Source: Paenarthrobacter nicotinovorans
GTDB taxonomy: Bacteria > Actinomycetota > Actinomycetes > Actinomycetales > Micrococcaceae
DNA: 64,000 bases
Reading direction: 5' to 3'
Assembly: GCF_021919345.1 (NCBI RefSeq)
Contig: NZ_CP089293.1
Span: 2,666,001-2,730,000 of the forward strand
Below the pieces are notes generated by a model. That model was given only the letters and a program-made list of their open reading frames with translations, was not told the origin of the DNA and made no database searches. Made by a program: the position numbers and the translations under genes. This document shows positions 8,870 through 17,880 of this stretch, piece after piece. Within the stretch, counting starts at the first letter, position 1. Every line of letters begins with the position of its first letter.

Positions 8870-10334
8870 TCGCCACTCCCATGTCGCGGTTCAAGAGATC
8901 TTCTTCGGTTTCGCCGCGGACGATCAACCTGGCGGCTCCGTCGCGTACAGCGACAACGCCAGGCCGGGCCAGGTAGTTGTAGTTGCTGGAGAGGGCCCAG
9001 CAGTAGGCGCCGGTACCCGGTACTGCGAGCAAATCACCGGCTGCCACGTCCGCGGGCAGATATACATCTCTAACAACTATGTCGCCGCTCTCGCAATGTT
9101 TGCCCACTACTCGGGACAGCTGCGGAGCCGCGGTGGAATCACGGGAGGCCAAAATCGCCGAATAATCCGCGTCGTACAGCACCGGACGGGCGTTATCGCT
9201 CATTCCACCGTCCACCGACACATAGCGGCGCGGATACGTAACGTTCTCCTGCCCTGCGTCAACGCCGGGAGCATCCACGCGGACCGTTTTGAGGGTGCCT
9301 ACTTCGTAGAGGGTAAACGTGGTGCTGCCCACGATCGCCCGTCCCGGTTCAATCGAGATGCGGGGCGAGGCTATCCCCAGTTCGGCGCAGGTGGAACGCA
9401 CGACGGCGGCCATCGCCTGCGCGATCTCGGCCGGCGGACGCGGAGTGTCCACCGGGGTGTAAGCGATTCCATAGCCACCGCCGAGGTCAAGTTCAGGCAG
9501 GACGATGGAATACTTGCTCTGCATCGCGGCAAGGAACCGCAGAAGCTTTTCTCCTGCCACGGCAAAACCGTCAGGCTCGAAGATTTGCGAGCCGATGTGG
9601 CAATGCAGGCCCAGGAGCTCAATGCCCGGATAGGACGTCGCAGCTGCCACCGCCTCCTCGGCAGCGGACAGGCCGGCTTCCTCAGTGGAGTCTTCGGCCA
9701 TGGAGAGGCCGAATTTCTGGTCCTCGTGGGCCGTGGCAATGAATTCATGCGTATGGGCATGCACACCAGGAGTAAGGCGCAGCATGACTTTGGCGGTTTC
9801 GCCGCGGCTGGAGGCGATCTTGGCTACGCGCTCCAGCTCGTCGAGGCTGTCCACCACGATCCTGCCAACGTGCATGTCCAGCGCGCGGTTGATCTCCGCG
9901 TCCGACTTGTTGTTGCCGTGCAGGCCGAGATTCCGTCCCTCGATCCCGGCGCGGGCAGCAACGGCGAGCTCACCGCCGGAGCAGGTGTCCAGTCGAAGGC
10001 CTTCCTCTGCCACCCAGCTGGCTACTGCCGTGCACAGGAACGATTTGCCGGCGTAGTAGACATCCACTCCCCCGCAAATGTCCGCGAATGCAGCATCGAA
10101 GGCGTCTTTGAAGGCCCGGGCCCGTGAACGGAAATCCGACTCGCTCATGACGAAGAGCGGAGTCCCGAACTGTTCCTTGAGTTCCTTGACCGAAACACCG
10201 TCGATGGCGACTTCACCGGCGTCATTCTTCGCCACCCCGGCCGCCCACATGGACGGCTGAAGGGCGTTGAGGTCTTCCGGGAGGGCCAACCATTCCGGTG
10301 CAAGAGGAGAAGCGTTGCTGAATTCTGTGGTCAT
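8862..10334 (-). CDS. lysA: Diaminopimelate decarboxylase
   Basis: PLP enzyme for the last step of lysine biosynthesis, meso-diaminopimelate to lysine. Visible motifs are the PLP lysine in VYYAGKSFLC, the glycine-rich LDLGGGYGIAY and the cysteine of KHCESGDIVV, all from the fold-III decarboxylase family. I chose the ATG giving MTTEFSNASPLAP, which starts 4 nt after the argS stop. A longer in-frame ATG 54 nt upstream would lie inside argS and adds a segment not typical of the family. About 490 residues, slightly long because of an N-terminal extension. It sits between argS and hom and overlaps hom by 8 nt. Confidence 0.95.
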   Translation of the reverse strand: MTTEFSNASPLAPEWLALPEDLNALQPSMWAAGVAKNDAGEVAIDGVSVKELKEQFGTPLFVMSESDFRSRARAFKDAFDAAFADICGGVDVYYAGKSFLCTAVASWVAEEGLRLDTCSGGELAVAARAGIEGRNLGLHGNNKSDAEINRALDMHVGRIVVDSLDELERVAKIASSRGETAKVMLRLTPGVHAHTHEFIATAHEDQKFGLSMAEDSTEEAGLSAAEEAVAAATSYPGIELLGLHCHIGSQIFEPDGFAVAGEKLLRFLAAMQSKYSIVLPELDLGGGYGIAYTPVDTPRPPAEIAQAMAAVVRSTCAELGIASPRISIEPGRAIVGSTTFTLYEVGTLKTVRVDAPGVDAGQENVTYPRRYVSVDGGMSDNARPVLYDADYSAILASRDSTAAPQLSRVVGKHCESGDIVVRDVYLPADVAAGDLLAVPGTGAYCWALSSNYNYLARPGVVAVRDGAARLIVRGETEEDLLNRDMGVANV

Positions 10335-10338
10335 TTCG

Positions 10339-11988
10339 CTACATCCGTTCCGGCGCCGAAACACCGAGTAGTTCGAGTCCGTTGGCAAGTACCTGGCTGG
10401 TGGCGTCGTTCAACCACAAGCGCGTCCGGTTCACGTCCTGGACAGGCTCGTCGCCCTGCGGCGACACGCGGCACGCGTCGTACCAGCGGTGGTAGGCGCC
10501 GGCGATGACCTCGAGGTGGCGGGCCACCCTGTGGGGCTCACGGAGCTCGGCGGCCTTGGCCACGATCGACGGGTAGCTGCCCAGGTAAGAGAGCAGTTCG
10601 TTCTCGGTTGCGTGGTCCAGGAGCGAGGCATCGAACACGGAACGGTCCACACCGGCCTCGATCGCGTTGCGGGCAGTGCCACGTGAGCGGGCATGCGCGT
10701 ACTGCACATAGAACACGGGGTTCTCGTTGGAGTTCTTCTTGAGCAGTTCCGGATCCAAGGTCAGCGGAGAGTCGGCCGGGAAGCGTGCCAGGGAGTAACG
10801 CACCGCATCCTTGCCAAGCCAGGAAATGAGGTCCTTGAGCTCGATGATGTTGCCGGCGCGCTTGGACAGCTTGGCACCGTTCACGGAGACGAGCTGTCCA
10901 ATGAGGACCTCGATATTGACCTCGGGGTCGTCGCCTGCGCAGGCCGCAATCGCCTTGAGCCGGTTGATGTATCCGTGGTGGTCGGCGCCGAGGAGATAGA
11001 TCTTTTCGGTAAATCCGCGGTCCTTTTTGGACAGGTAGTAGGCAGCGTCGGCGGCGAAGTAGGTCGGTTCGCCATTGGCACGGATCATGACGCGGTCTTT
11101 GTCGTCACCAAAGTCGGTGGTGCGCAGCCAGACGGCGCCTCCGTCGTCGTAGACATGCCCCTGCTCGCGAAGGCGCGCAACGGCGGACTCGATCGCTCCG
11201 GCGTCGTGCAGTTCCTTTTCGGAGAAGAAGACATCAAACTCCACGCCGAAGTCAGCCAAGGTGGTTTTGATATCTGCCATCTGGGCCTCGTAAGCAGCAG
11301 CCCGAATGACCGGCAGGGCGGCTTCATCCGTCAGTTCGCGGATGTCCGGGTGTGCCTTCAGGACCTCGTCGCCAAGCTCGCGGATGTACTCGCCCGGGTA
11401 TCCGCCCTCGGGAACACCCCTGCCATGAAGGCGGGAAAGCACGGAGTTGGCGAAGACGTTCATCTGCGAACCGGCGTCATTGATGTAGTACTCGGCCGTG
11501 ACGTCAGCACCTGATGCACGCAGGACACGGGCAATGGCGTCACCTAGCGCCGCCCAGCGGGTGTGGCCAATGTGCAGCGGACCCGTGGGGTTTGCGGAGA
11601 CGAACTCCATGTTGACCACGCGGCCCGCGAGCGCCTGGTTGGTGCCGTAGGCGGATCCGGCCTCGACGATGGTCTTGGCAAGGGTTCCGGCCGTAGCGGC
11701 ATCCACAGTGATGTTCAGGAAGCCCGGTCCGGCGATTTCCACGCCGGCGACGCCGGGGATGCCCTGGAGATGGTTGCTCAGGATGCCTGCAAATTCGCGG
11801 GGATTCATCCCGGCCTGCTTGGACAGCTGCAGGGCGATGTTGGTGGCCCAATCACCGTGGTCCCTGTTCTTGGGTCGCTCCACGCGCACGGCGTCGGGCA
11901 CAGCAGATTCCGTCAGGGCGATTTCGCCAGTGGAGACAGCGACCTTAAGGCAGGCGGATATGGCAGCAGAGAGTTCATCGGGAGTCAC
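10339..11988 (-). CDS. argS: Arginyl-tRNA synthetase
   Basis: Charges tRNA-Arg. The class I signature HIGH is intact (TGPLHIGHTRWAALGD) and the KMSKS-like loop reads KLSKR in VNGAKLSKRAGN. The N-terminal Add-1 domain (PKNRDHGDWATNIAL) and the C-terminal anticodon-binding DALR region (ATENELLSYLGSYP) are present; 549 residues is normal. It appears to be the first gene of a minus-strand series argS-lysA-hom-thrC-thrB. In corynebacteria argS-lysA is a known operon responsive to arginine and lysine. A tRNA-Arg gene lies 3 kb away on the other strand, but I see no functional link. Confidence 0.97.
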   Translation of the reverse strand: MTPDELSAAISACLKVAVSTGEIALTESAVPDAVRVERPKNRDHGDWATNIALQLSKQAGMNPREFAGILSNHLQGIPGVAGVEIAGPGFLNITVDAATAGTLAKTIVEAGSAYGTNQALAGRVVNMEFVSANPTGPLHIGHTRWAALGDAIARVLRASGADVTAEYYINDAGSQMNVFANSVLSRLHGRGVPEGGYPGEYIRELGDEVLKAHPDIRELTDEAALPVIRAAAYEAQMADIKTTLADFGVEFDVFFSEKELHDAGAIESAVARLREQGHVYDDGGAVWLRTTDFGDDKDRVMIRANGEPTYFAADAAYYLSKKDRGFTEKIYLLGADHHGYINRLKAIAACAGDDPEVNIEVLIGQLVSVNGAKLSKRAGNIIELKDLISWLGKDAVRYSLARFPADSPLTLDPELLKKNSNENPVFYVQYAHARSRGTARNAIEAGVDRSVFDASLLDHATENELLSYLGSYPSIVAKAAELREPHRVARHLEVIAGAYHRWYDACRVSPQGDEPVQDVNRTRLWLNDATSQVLANGLELLGVSAPERM

Positions 11989-12234
11989 GGATCTAGCCTA
12001 CCGGTGGCCCGCAAAGACGCGGAATTGGTGGGCCCGTATGTGGACAATCCGGACACAGCCGGCGCACAGGGACCGCAGGCAGCCGCCACAGACTGAACCA
12101 TTACGCTGATTTCAACGTTGTGAAGAACATGGACGCCGGCCGCGCCCCTCATCCGGGGCCTGCCAGTGCCATGACCACGAGCCCCACGACGACATACTTC
12201 CGGTTGAACTTGTCCAGTTGAAACGAGCAGAATC

Positions 12235-12720
12235 ATGACTACGCCACTCCGCAAGAGCATCTATGTTGGCATTGCCGGCCTCTCCATCGCGGGAACAGCC
12301 GCTGGATGCGCGCCCAGCACCCAAGCGCCTGCCACCCAAGCGCCGGCCACCCAGGAGGGCGGCCAGGCCTCGACAGGCAGCCCTTCGCCCACAGGCTCGT
12401 CCGCCATCGCTACCACCGGAGCTACCACCTACAAGGACGGTACCTACAGTGCGGATGGAACCTACACGTCACCGAATGGGCAGGAAACAGTGGGCGTGGA
12501 ACTGACACTGGCCGCCGATAAGGTCTCAGCGGTGAACATCACAGTCCACCCCTCCAACCCCAACACCAAGAAATTCCAAGGTGAGTTTGCCAGTGGCATC
12601 GCGGCACAGATTGTCGGGAAGGACGTGGACGAACTGAAGGTGTCCAAGGTGGCCGGTTCTTCCCTCACGTCCGGAGGGTTCAATGATGCCCTCGAGCAGA
12701 TCAAGTCACAGGCCAAGTAG
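12235..12720 (+). CDS. FMN-binding domain lipoprotein (predicted flavinylated electron carrier)
   Basis: A 161-residue exported lipoprotein: basic N-terminus, hydrophobic core and lipobox TAAGC with the predicted lipidated Cys25. An Ala/Pro/Thr/Ser-rich linker of about 40 residues leads to a single FMN-binding domain (from about YKDGTYSADGTY). The C-terminal segment AGSSLTSGGF (residues 140-149) aligns with the SGATxTS motif to which ApbE enzymes attach FMN through a phosphoester. Here the acceptor position would be Ser143 and the leading SGA is changed to AGS, so modification is likely but not certain. The apbE-type gene starts 5 nt downstream and a membrane reductase follows, so it probably carries electrons on the outer face of the membrane. 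Confidence 0.85.
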   Translation: MTTPLRKSIYVGIAGLSIAGTAAGCAPSTQAPATQAPATQEGGQASTGSPSPTGSSAIATTGATTYKDGTYSADGTYTSPNGQETVGVELTLAADKVSAVNITVHPSNPNTKKFQGEFASGIAAQIVGKDVDELKVSKVAGSSLTSGGFNDALEQIKSQAK

Positions 12721-12725
12721 CGGTC

Positions 12726-13598
12726 ATGCCGCATCCGGGCTGGAGCAACTTCAGCTTCGACGGGATCGGCACACGGTGGGAAATTTCGACGCCGGATCAG
12801 CTGGCTCCCGTTCTCACCGGGGAGTTGCTTGCCGCTGTCGAAGCGTACGACATGACGTGGTCGCGTTTCAGGGACGATTCCCTGGTGACCCGCCTCTCCC
12901 GCGGTCCGGGCAGCATCACGTTGCCGGACCACGCCACCGGGCTTCAGGAACTGTATGCCACGGCCTACCGCTTGAGCGACGGGGCCATGACCCCTCTTAT
13001 TGGAAGCAGCCTGGAAAGGCTGGGTTACGACGCCAGCTACTCCCTCATCCCGACGGGAGCAGCCCAGGCACCACCCCGTTGGGAGGACGTCCTTGAGTGG
13101 ACAGGCACGACGATGACCGCCAGGGAACCCTTGGTGGTGGACATCGGCGCGGCCGGAAAAGGCCAGCTGGTGGACCTGTTGGGAGGGATACTCCGGGGAG
13201 CGGGCATCGATGATTTCCTGGTGGATGGCAGCGGCGACATGCTTCATTCGGGGGCCCATCCCGTCAGTGTCGCGCTGGAACATCCTTACAACCCACGACA
13301 GGCCATTGGGACCGTCGAGTTGGACAACGCCGCGCTGTGCGCTTCGGCGGCCAACCGCCGGGCATGGGACGACGGCCTGCACCATGTCCTGGACGGCACC
13401 ACCGGAAAGCCGGTCCACACCACAGTGGCCACATGGACCATGGCGGCGAGCGCCCTGGTCGCGGACGGGTTGGCCACGGCATTGTTCATGGTGGATCCTG
13501 CACCGCTTGAGAAGGAATTCGAGTTCTCGTGGCTCAGGGTCTCTTCGACGGGCAGTGCCGCGTTTTCGTCAGGTTTTGAGGGGAGACTATTCACATGA
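12726..13598 (+). CDS. ApbE-family FAD:protein FMN transferase
   Basis: Transfers FMN from FAD to a Thr or Ser of FMN-binding domains. The 290-residue protein has family hallmarks: VVDIGAAGKGQLVDLL (KGxxxD type), DGSGDM in place of the usual DxGGxx, and a C-terminal TVATWTMAASALVADGLATA with the metal-binding TxxxAxxADxxAT pattern. The start is 5 nt after the lipoprotein stop and the end overlaps the next gene by 4 nt, so the three genes form one operon. No signal peptide is seen, unlike many Gram-negative ApbE lipoproteins, so where its lipoprotein partner is modified is an open question. Confidence 0.9.
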   Translation: MPHPGWSNFSFDGIGTRWEISTPDQLAPVLTGELLAAVEAYDMTWSRFRDDSLVTRLSRGPGSITLPDHATGLQELYATAYRLSDGAMTPLIGSSLERLGYDASYSLIPTGAAQAPPRWEDVLEWTGTTMTAREPLVVDIGAAGKGQLVDLLGGILRGAGIDDFLVDGSGDMLHSGAHPVSVALEHPYNPRQAIGTVELDNAALCASAANRRAWDDGLHHVLDGTTGKPVHTTVATWTMAASALVADGLATALFMVDPAPLEKEFEFSWLRVSSTGSAAFSSGFEGRLFT

Positions 13599-15097
13599 TT
13601 GCTGCCAAGTCCCGCGTTGACACCTGGTTGGGCCGCTTCACCATGTACCGCTTGATCCTGTGGGTCCTCGGGGTGCTGGTGGTGTACAGCATGATCCTCA
13701 ACGTGCTGGGGTGGCTGACCTTCGGCCTGCCGGAGATGCTGGTCCACCTGCTCCTGTGCTTGGGCGTTACGTATGGATCGAACCGTTTGCTCGCCGTCGT
13801 ATTCCGTGTCAGACCACACACGGAGTCTTCACTCATCACGGCTTTGCTCCTCTACTTCCTGTTCTGGCCCGCTTTTGGGCTCACCGACATGGCCGGTGTG
13901 GCGCTGGCATGCGTATTGGCGAGCGTGTCCAAGTACGCTTTGGCCTTTCGCGGCAGGCACATCTTCAATCCGGCCGCCGCTGGCGCATTCATCACCGGCC
14001 TGACCGGCTTGAACATTGCTACGTGGTGGGCGGCAACCCCGGCGATGCTGTGGTTGCTGGTGCCGGGCGTTCTGCTGGTCCTGTACCGTACCCGCAAGCT
14101 GCTCATGGCCACTGTGTTCCTCGTGGTGGCAAGCGGGATCATCACCCTTGAGCTCCTGAACCGGAGCATGACCTTCGGGCAGGCTTTGTGGCAGACCCTG
14201 GCCCAACGGCCCCTTCTGTTCTTCGTGGGCTTCATGCTGTCCGAGCCGCTCACCCTTCCTCCCCGCCGCTGGCAGCAGCTGGCGCTTGCCGCCGTCGTGG
14301 GTGTTGTCTTCGCGGTTCCTTACAACTTCGGTTTCGTGGCCAATTCCCCGGAACTGGCGCTGCTGCTGGGCAATCTCATCGCTTTCTTCCTGGGCCAACG
14401 GGGCGGGGTGGAACTGACGTTCAAGGAATCACGGGTCTTGACGCCCGGGAGCACGGAATTCCGTTTCGAACCGGCGCGGCCGGTCCGTTTTGCCGCAGGC
14501 CAGTTCATGGAGCTGAACCTGCCGCATTCGCGTTCGGACGGCAGGGGCCGTCGTCGGATTTTCAGCATCACCAGCGCTCCCGGTGCGCCTGAAGTGACTT
14601 TTGGCGTGGGTACCGCCGAGCCTTTGTCGAGCGCCAAGAAAGCATTGCTTGCCCTTCGGCCAGGGGAAACCGTTTCCGCCACTGCCGTTGGTGGGGACTT
14701 TCTTCTCCCGCACGACGCCGGCAAACCGGTCCTGTTGATGGCCGCAGGTATCGGGATTACGCCTTTCTTGTCGCAACTGGCGGCCGACGGCACCGCCCGC
14801 GACACCGTGGTGCTGTATCTGGCGAAGAGCCGGGACGAGCTGGCATGGGTGGAACAGCTGGAAGCCTCAGGAGCCACCGTGATTGCCCGGCTCGCCGATG
14901 GTTCCACTCCCCCGGAGTTCATGCGCGACGCCGGCACTTCCAGAATCGATGCAGCGCGCCTGAAGGAACTGGTTCCGGATATCGCCGACAGGGAAGTATT
15001 CGTCTCCGGCTCACCCGCCAGCGTTGATTCCCTGCGGTCCGCGGCACGCGGTGCAGGCGCCCGACGGGTCCATGTTGACTCGTTCGCCGGGTACTGA
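13595..15097 (+). CDS. Membrane NqrB/RnfD-like protein fused to FAD/NAD(P)-binding reductase domain
   Basis: A 500-residue fusion. The first ~265 residues are strongly hydrophobic with several membrane helices and carry segments like those of NqrB/RnfD: FNPAAAGAFITGL and FMLSEPLTLPP (compare the DPVTSP region of that family). From about residue 272 a ferredoxin-NADP reductase-type domain follows: RRIFSITSAP for FAD, a glycine-rich MAAGIGITPF for the nicotinamide nucleotide, and a C-terminal VFVSGSPASVDSL. No SGAT flavinylation motif is seen in this subunit. Inferred role: take electrons from cytoplasmic NAD(P)H and pass them through the membrane to the flavinylated lipoprotein. The final acceptor is unknown. 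Confidence 0.85.
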   Translation: MIAAKSRVDTWLGRFTMYRLILWVLGVLVVYSMILNVLGWLTFGLPEMLVHLLLCLGVTYGSNRLLAVVFRVRPHTESSLITALLLYFLFWPAFGLTDMAGVALACVLASVSKYALAFRGRHIFNPAAAGAFITGLTGLNIATWWAATPAMLWLLVPGVLLVLYRTRKLLMATVFLVVASGIITLELLNRSMTFGQALWQTLAQRPLLFFVGFMLSEPLTLPPRRWQQLALAAVVGVVFAVPYNFGFVANSPELALLLGNLIAFFLGQRGGVELTFKESRVLTPGSTEFRFEPARPVRFAAGQFMELNLPHSRSDGRGRRRIFSITSAPGAPEVTFGVGTAEPLSSAKKALLALRPGETVSATAVGGDFLLPHDAGKPVLLMAAGIGITPFLSQLAADGTARDTVVLYLAKSRDELAWVEQLEASGATVIARLADGSTPPEFMRDAGTSRIDAARLKELVPDIADREVFVSGSPASVDSLRSAARGAGARRVHVDSFAGY

Positions 15098-15232
15098 AGC
15101 GACGCGGGCGGCTCCCGCTGATGGCGGGACTCACAACGGGCCGGATGTGGGCCCGTGTTGCAGTTTTCATTTGCGGTGCCGTGGCTGCTAAGCTCTAGGA
15201 CGTCCCACCGGCAACGGAGGGATACCTTGGAT

Positions 15233-15305
15233 GCCCTCGTAGCTCAGGGGATAGAGCGTCTGCCTCCGGAGCAGAAGGCCGTAGGTTCGAATCCTATCGA
15301 GGGCA
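15233..15305 (+). tRNA. tRNA-Arg (anticodon CCG)
   Basis: A 73-nt cloverleaf: acceptor stem gccctcg / cgagggc, D-arm around agctcagggg, anticodon stem-loop tctgc-ctccgga-gcaga giving anticodon CCG (reads CGG), and a T-arm with the ggttcgaatcc box. The discriminator base is A. The 3' CCA is not encoded. Confidence 0.96.
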
Positions 15306-15311
15306 CAAACG

Positions 15312-15342
15312 AAAACCCCGCCAGTCCTGCTGGCGGGGTTTT
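15312..15342 (+). terminator. Intrinsic terminator after tRNA-Arg
   Basis: A perfect 13-bp stem (aaaaccccgccag / ctggcggggtttt) with a 5-nt loop and a terminal T-run, 6 nt after the tRNA. Confidence 0.93.
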
Positions 15343-15462
15343 CTGCATGCCGGCTACCGACTATCACTTACGGGCTTGCCGGGACCATGCCGCAAAATTG
15401 TCCGGCCTTGCTCCTAGGCTGATCCCAGTTGGTCTTTCCGATAGCAAAAGGGGTTTGCCGTG

Positions 15463-16503
15463 ATGTGTTCCATCGTCCCGCCGTACATGCTTCGCAGGAT
15501 TGCTGCCCAGAACGAACCCCGGCTCCGGGCGGTCGCCCGTGCAGCCAAGGAATCCCTGCTGCACATCAAGGGCCTGCAGGCCATCCGGACCGCTCCGGTT
15601 CCCGCGGCACCGCCCAGCGCACGGCAGGCCAAGCCAGGGCCGCCCAAGCGGACCATCTTCGATGCCCTCACCACTGAGGATCTTCCTGGTCAGCTGGTTC
15701 GCAAGGAAGGCGCTGCCCCCGTCGGGGACGCCGCGGCTGACGAAGCATATGACGGACTTGGTGGAACGCACCGTTTGTACGGTGAAGTTTTTGGGCGGGA
15801 TTCCATTGACGATGCCGGACTGCCGCTGGATGCCACTGTCCATTACGGAAAGCTCTACGACAATGCCTTCTGGAACGGCAGCCAAATGGTTTTCGGAGAC
15901 GGGGACGGACAAATCTTCCAGAGGTTCACAAAATCCGTCAGCGTCATCGGACACGAACTGGCCCATGGGGTCACGCAGTACACAGCCAACCTGGCCTACC
16001 GCAACCAGGCCGGCGCGCTCAATGAGTCGATGTCGGACGTTTTCGGCGTCCTGGTGGAGCAGTACATCAAACAGGAGTCCGTGGAGCAGGCCAGTTGGTT
16101 GATTGGACAGGGTTTGTTCACCGAGCAGGTCCAGGGAGCAGCCCTCCGCTCCATGAAGGCTCCCGGTACCGCGTACGACGACGACATCCTGGGCAAGGAC
16201 CCGCAGCCGGACTCGATGGACAGCTACGTCCGCACGAGTGCGGACAACGGAGGCGTGCACATCAACTCGGGTATTCCAAACCGGGCCTTCTATCTGGTGG
16301 CAGCAGAACTCGGCGGCAAGGCCTGGGAGGCACCGGGCCAGATTTGGTACGGGACCCTGACCAGCGGAGCGCTCCCTGCTACGTGCACTTTCGGGAAGTT
16401 CGCCAGGACGACGCTGGCCACGGCCGAGGAACTCTTCGGCAGCGGATCACCGGAGCATGACGCCGTCCGGAAGGCGTGGGACACTGTGAAGGTCAAGGTT
16501 TAG
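15463..16503 (+). CDS. Protealysin-like M4 (thermolysin family) metallopeptidase
   Basis: A 346-residue zinc endopeptidase of family M4. The active-site helix reads HELAH (residues 164-168) in VIGHELAHGVTQYTA, and the third zinc ligand lies in ALNESMSDVFG. A C-terminal INSGIPNRAFYL segment matches the thermolysin substrate-binding region. There is no signal peptide. The protein begins MCSIVPPYMLRRIA, which resembles the short propeptide with a conserved PPL-type motif of protealysin-like precursors. A GTG directly before the ATG is an alternative start. The gene 80 nt downstream encodes a probable emfourin inhibitor, the partner known for protealysin. The enzyme may therefore be kept inactive in the cytoplasm or leave by a non-classical route; that is inference. 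Confidence 0.93.
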   Translation: MCSIVPPYMLRRIAAQNEPRLRAVARAAKESLLHIKGLQAIRTAPVPAAPPSARQAKPGPPKRTIFDALTTEDLPGQLVRKEGAAPVGDAAADEAYDGLGGTHRLYGEVFGRDSIDDAGLPLDATVHYGKLYDNAFWNGSQMVFGDGDGQIFQRFTKSVSVIGHELAHGVTQYTANLAYRNQAGALNESMSDVFGVLVEQYIKQESVEQASWLIGQGLFTEQVQGAALRSMKAPGTAYDDDILGKDPQPDSMDSYVRTSADNGGVHINSGIPNRAFYLVAAELGGKAWEAPGQIWYGTLTSGALPATCTFGKFARTTLATAEELFGSGSPEHDAVRKAWDTVKVKV

Positions 16504-16583
16504 TCACGAGGCGGGACCGGACGCGCTGCATCCGGACCGCCCACGGGCTGACGTCGCAGGGGTAGAACGAGAAGCCGCCAGTC

Positions 16584-16886
16584 ATGAAAATTACGGTTCA
16601 ACGCAGTGGAGGAGTCGCCGCGATGACACGTGTCTGGAGTGTGGAAGCCGTATCCCCGGATGAGAAGGAGCGATGGCTTCCGATTGTCGAGGCCTGCCCC
16701 TGGGATGAAGCCAAGGGCCAGGCCCGGGCGGTCAATGAACCGGACCGCTTCATGTACTCGATCCGGGCCGGACAGCACCGCGCCACCCTGCCGGACCGTG
16801 CCGTGACCGGACCGTGGCAGGAACTGATCGAGTGCGCCAAAGCCGAGGGCTCCGAGTCGCGGGGAACCACCGGCCGGCGCCGTTAG
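16584..16886 (+). CDS. Emfourin-like inhibitor of the M4 protease
   Basis: A 100-residue protein without signal peptide. The start MKITVQRSGGVAAMTRVW, a central DRFMYSIRAGQH and the end DRAVTGPWQELIECA resemble emfourin, the small protein inhibitor encoded next to protealysin in Serratia. It lies directly downstream of the M4 protease gene on the same strand. Function is inferred from similarity as I remember it plus context. No cysteines near the core and no catalytic motif are seen. It ends just before a convergent regulator gene. Confidence 0.82.
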   Translation: MKITVQRSGGVAAMTRVWSVEAVSPDEKERWLPIVEACPWDEAKGQARAVNEPDRFMYSIRAGQHRATLPDRAVTGPWQELIECAKAEGSESRGTTGRRR

Positions 16887-16902
16887 CCAGCACTTGACGC
16901 CG

Positions 16903-17871
16903 TCAGATGGCTTCGGCCAGTTGCCCTCGAAAAGCCCGGCGGTAGCTCTGCGGACTCGTGTCGAGCACTTTGGCGAAATGGTGCCGCAGCAGGACCGAAT
17001 GCCCGAATCCGGCTTCGCGGGCGACTTCGTCAATGTTCAGCTCTGTGGTTTCCAACAGTTCCTGTGCCCGGAGCACCCGCTGGGAATTCAGCCACGCCGC
17101 GGGCGTGGTCCCGGTTTCGGCCCGGAAGCGCCGGGCGAAGGTGCGTGGTGACATGTGAAGCCGTGCTGCCAGTTCGTTGACGCTGTGTTCCTCGTCAAGG
17201 TGTTCCACCATCCACCGCAACAGCGCTTCCATGGGCGCCGATCCGCACGTCGGCATCGGCCGGTCGATGAACTGCGCCTGCCCGCCGTCGCGGTGCGGCG
17301 GTACCACCATATCGCGGGCGATGGCGGCGGCCACGTTGGCGCCAAGCTCCACGCGGACAAGGTGCAGGCAAGCGTCAATGCCGGCTGCTGTGCCTGCACT
17401 GGTGATGATGGTCCCGTCCTGTACATAGAGGACGTTCTCATCCACGATCACGGATGGATACCGACTGGCCAGGTCCTGGGAATAGTGCCAGTGCGTAGTA
17501 CAACGCCGCCCGTCCAGCAGTCCTGCCCGGGCAAGCGCATATGCTCCTGAGCAAATGGACATCACCCACGCTCCCCTGGCATGCGCCGCCCGCAAGGCTT
17601 CGAGGACGGATTCAGGGACGACTTTATCCCGGCCAAACGGCGCCATGATCACGAGGTCGGCATCGGCCGCCGCCTCAAGGCCAAGGTTGACGTGCAGGGA
17701 GAGTCCGGACTTCATGCGGACGTCCCCCGGCTCCGGGGTAACGACACGGAAGTCAAAGGCCGGAACTCCAGCCCCGCGGTCCGATCTGTCGATCCCGAAA
17801 ACCTCGAAGGCCGTGCCGAACTCGAACACGGAGAAGTCCGGAACCACGATCACTGCGACTGTTTTCAACAT
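16903..17871 (-). CDS. GlxA-type transcriptional regulator (DJ-1/PfpI domain plus AraC HTH)
   Basis: A 322-residue regulator in two parts. Residues 1 to about 190 form a DJ-1/PfpI-like domain (VAVIVVPDFSVFEFGTAFEVFG and MSICSGAYALARAGLLDGR, with a cysteine at the nucleophile elbow position). The rest is an AraC DNA-binding region with two helix-turn-helix units (VNELAARLHMSPRTFARRF and NIDEVAREAGFGHSVLLRHHF). It is transcribed away from a small membrane-protein gene. The gap contains a perfect inverted repeat that could be its operator. Ligand and regulon are unknown. Confidence 0.92.
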   Translation of the reverse strand: MLKTVAVIVVPDFSVFEFGTAFEVFGIDRSDRGAGVPAFDFRVVTPEPGDVRMKSGLSLHVNLGLEAAADADLVIMAPFGRDKVVPESVLEALRAAHARGAWVMSICSGAYALARAGLLDGRRCTTHWHYSQDLASRYPSVIVDENVLYVQDGTIITSAGTAAGIDACLHLVRVELGANVAAAIARDMVVPPHRDGGQAQFIDRPMPTCGSAPMEALLRWMVEHLDEEHSVNELAARLHMSPRTFARRFRAETGTTPAAWLNSQRVLRAQELLETTELNIDEVAREAGFGHSVLLRHHFAKVLDTSPQSYRRAFRGQLAEAI

Positions 17872-17880
17872 ACTTCCAGT

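Noticed and set aside
7439-10127. Plus-strand frames of 544 and 533 codons across hom and lysA
   Set aside because: High-GC antisense shadows; hom and lysA motifs are intact on the minus strand.
16500-17033. Minus-strand frame of 177 codons over the emfourin-like gene
   Set aside because: Overlaps two better genes and has no protein-like composition.
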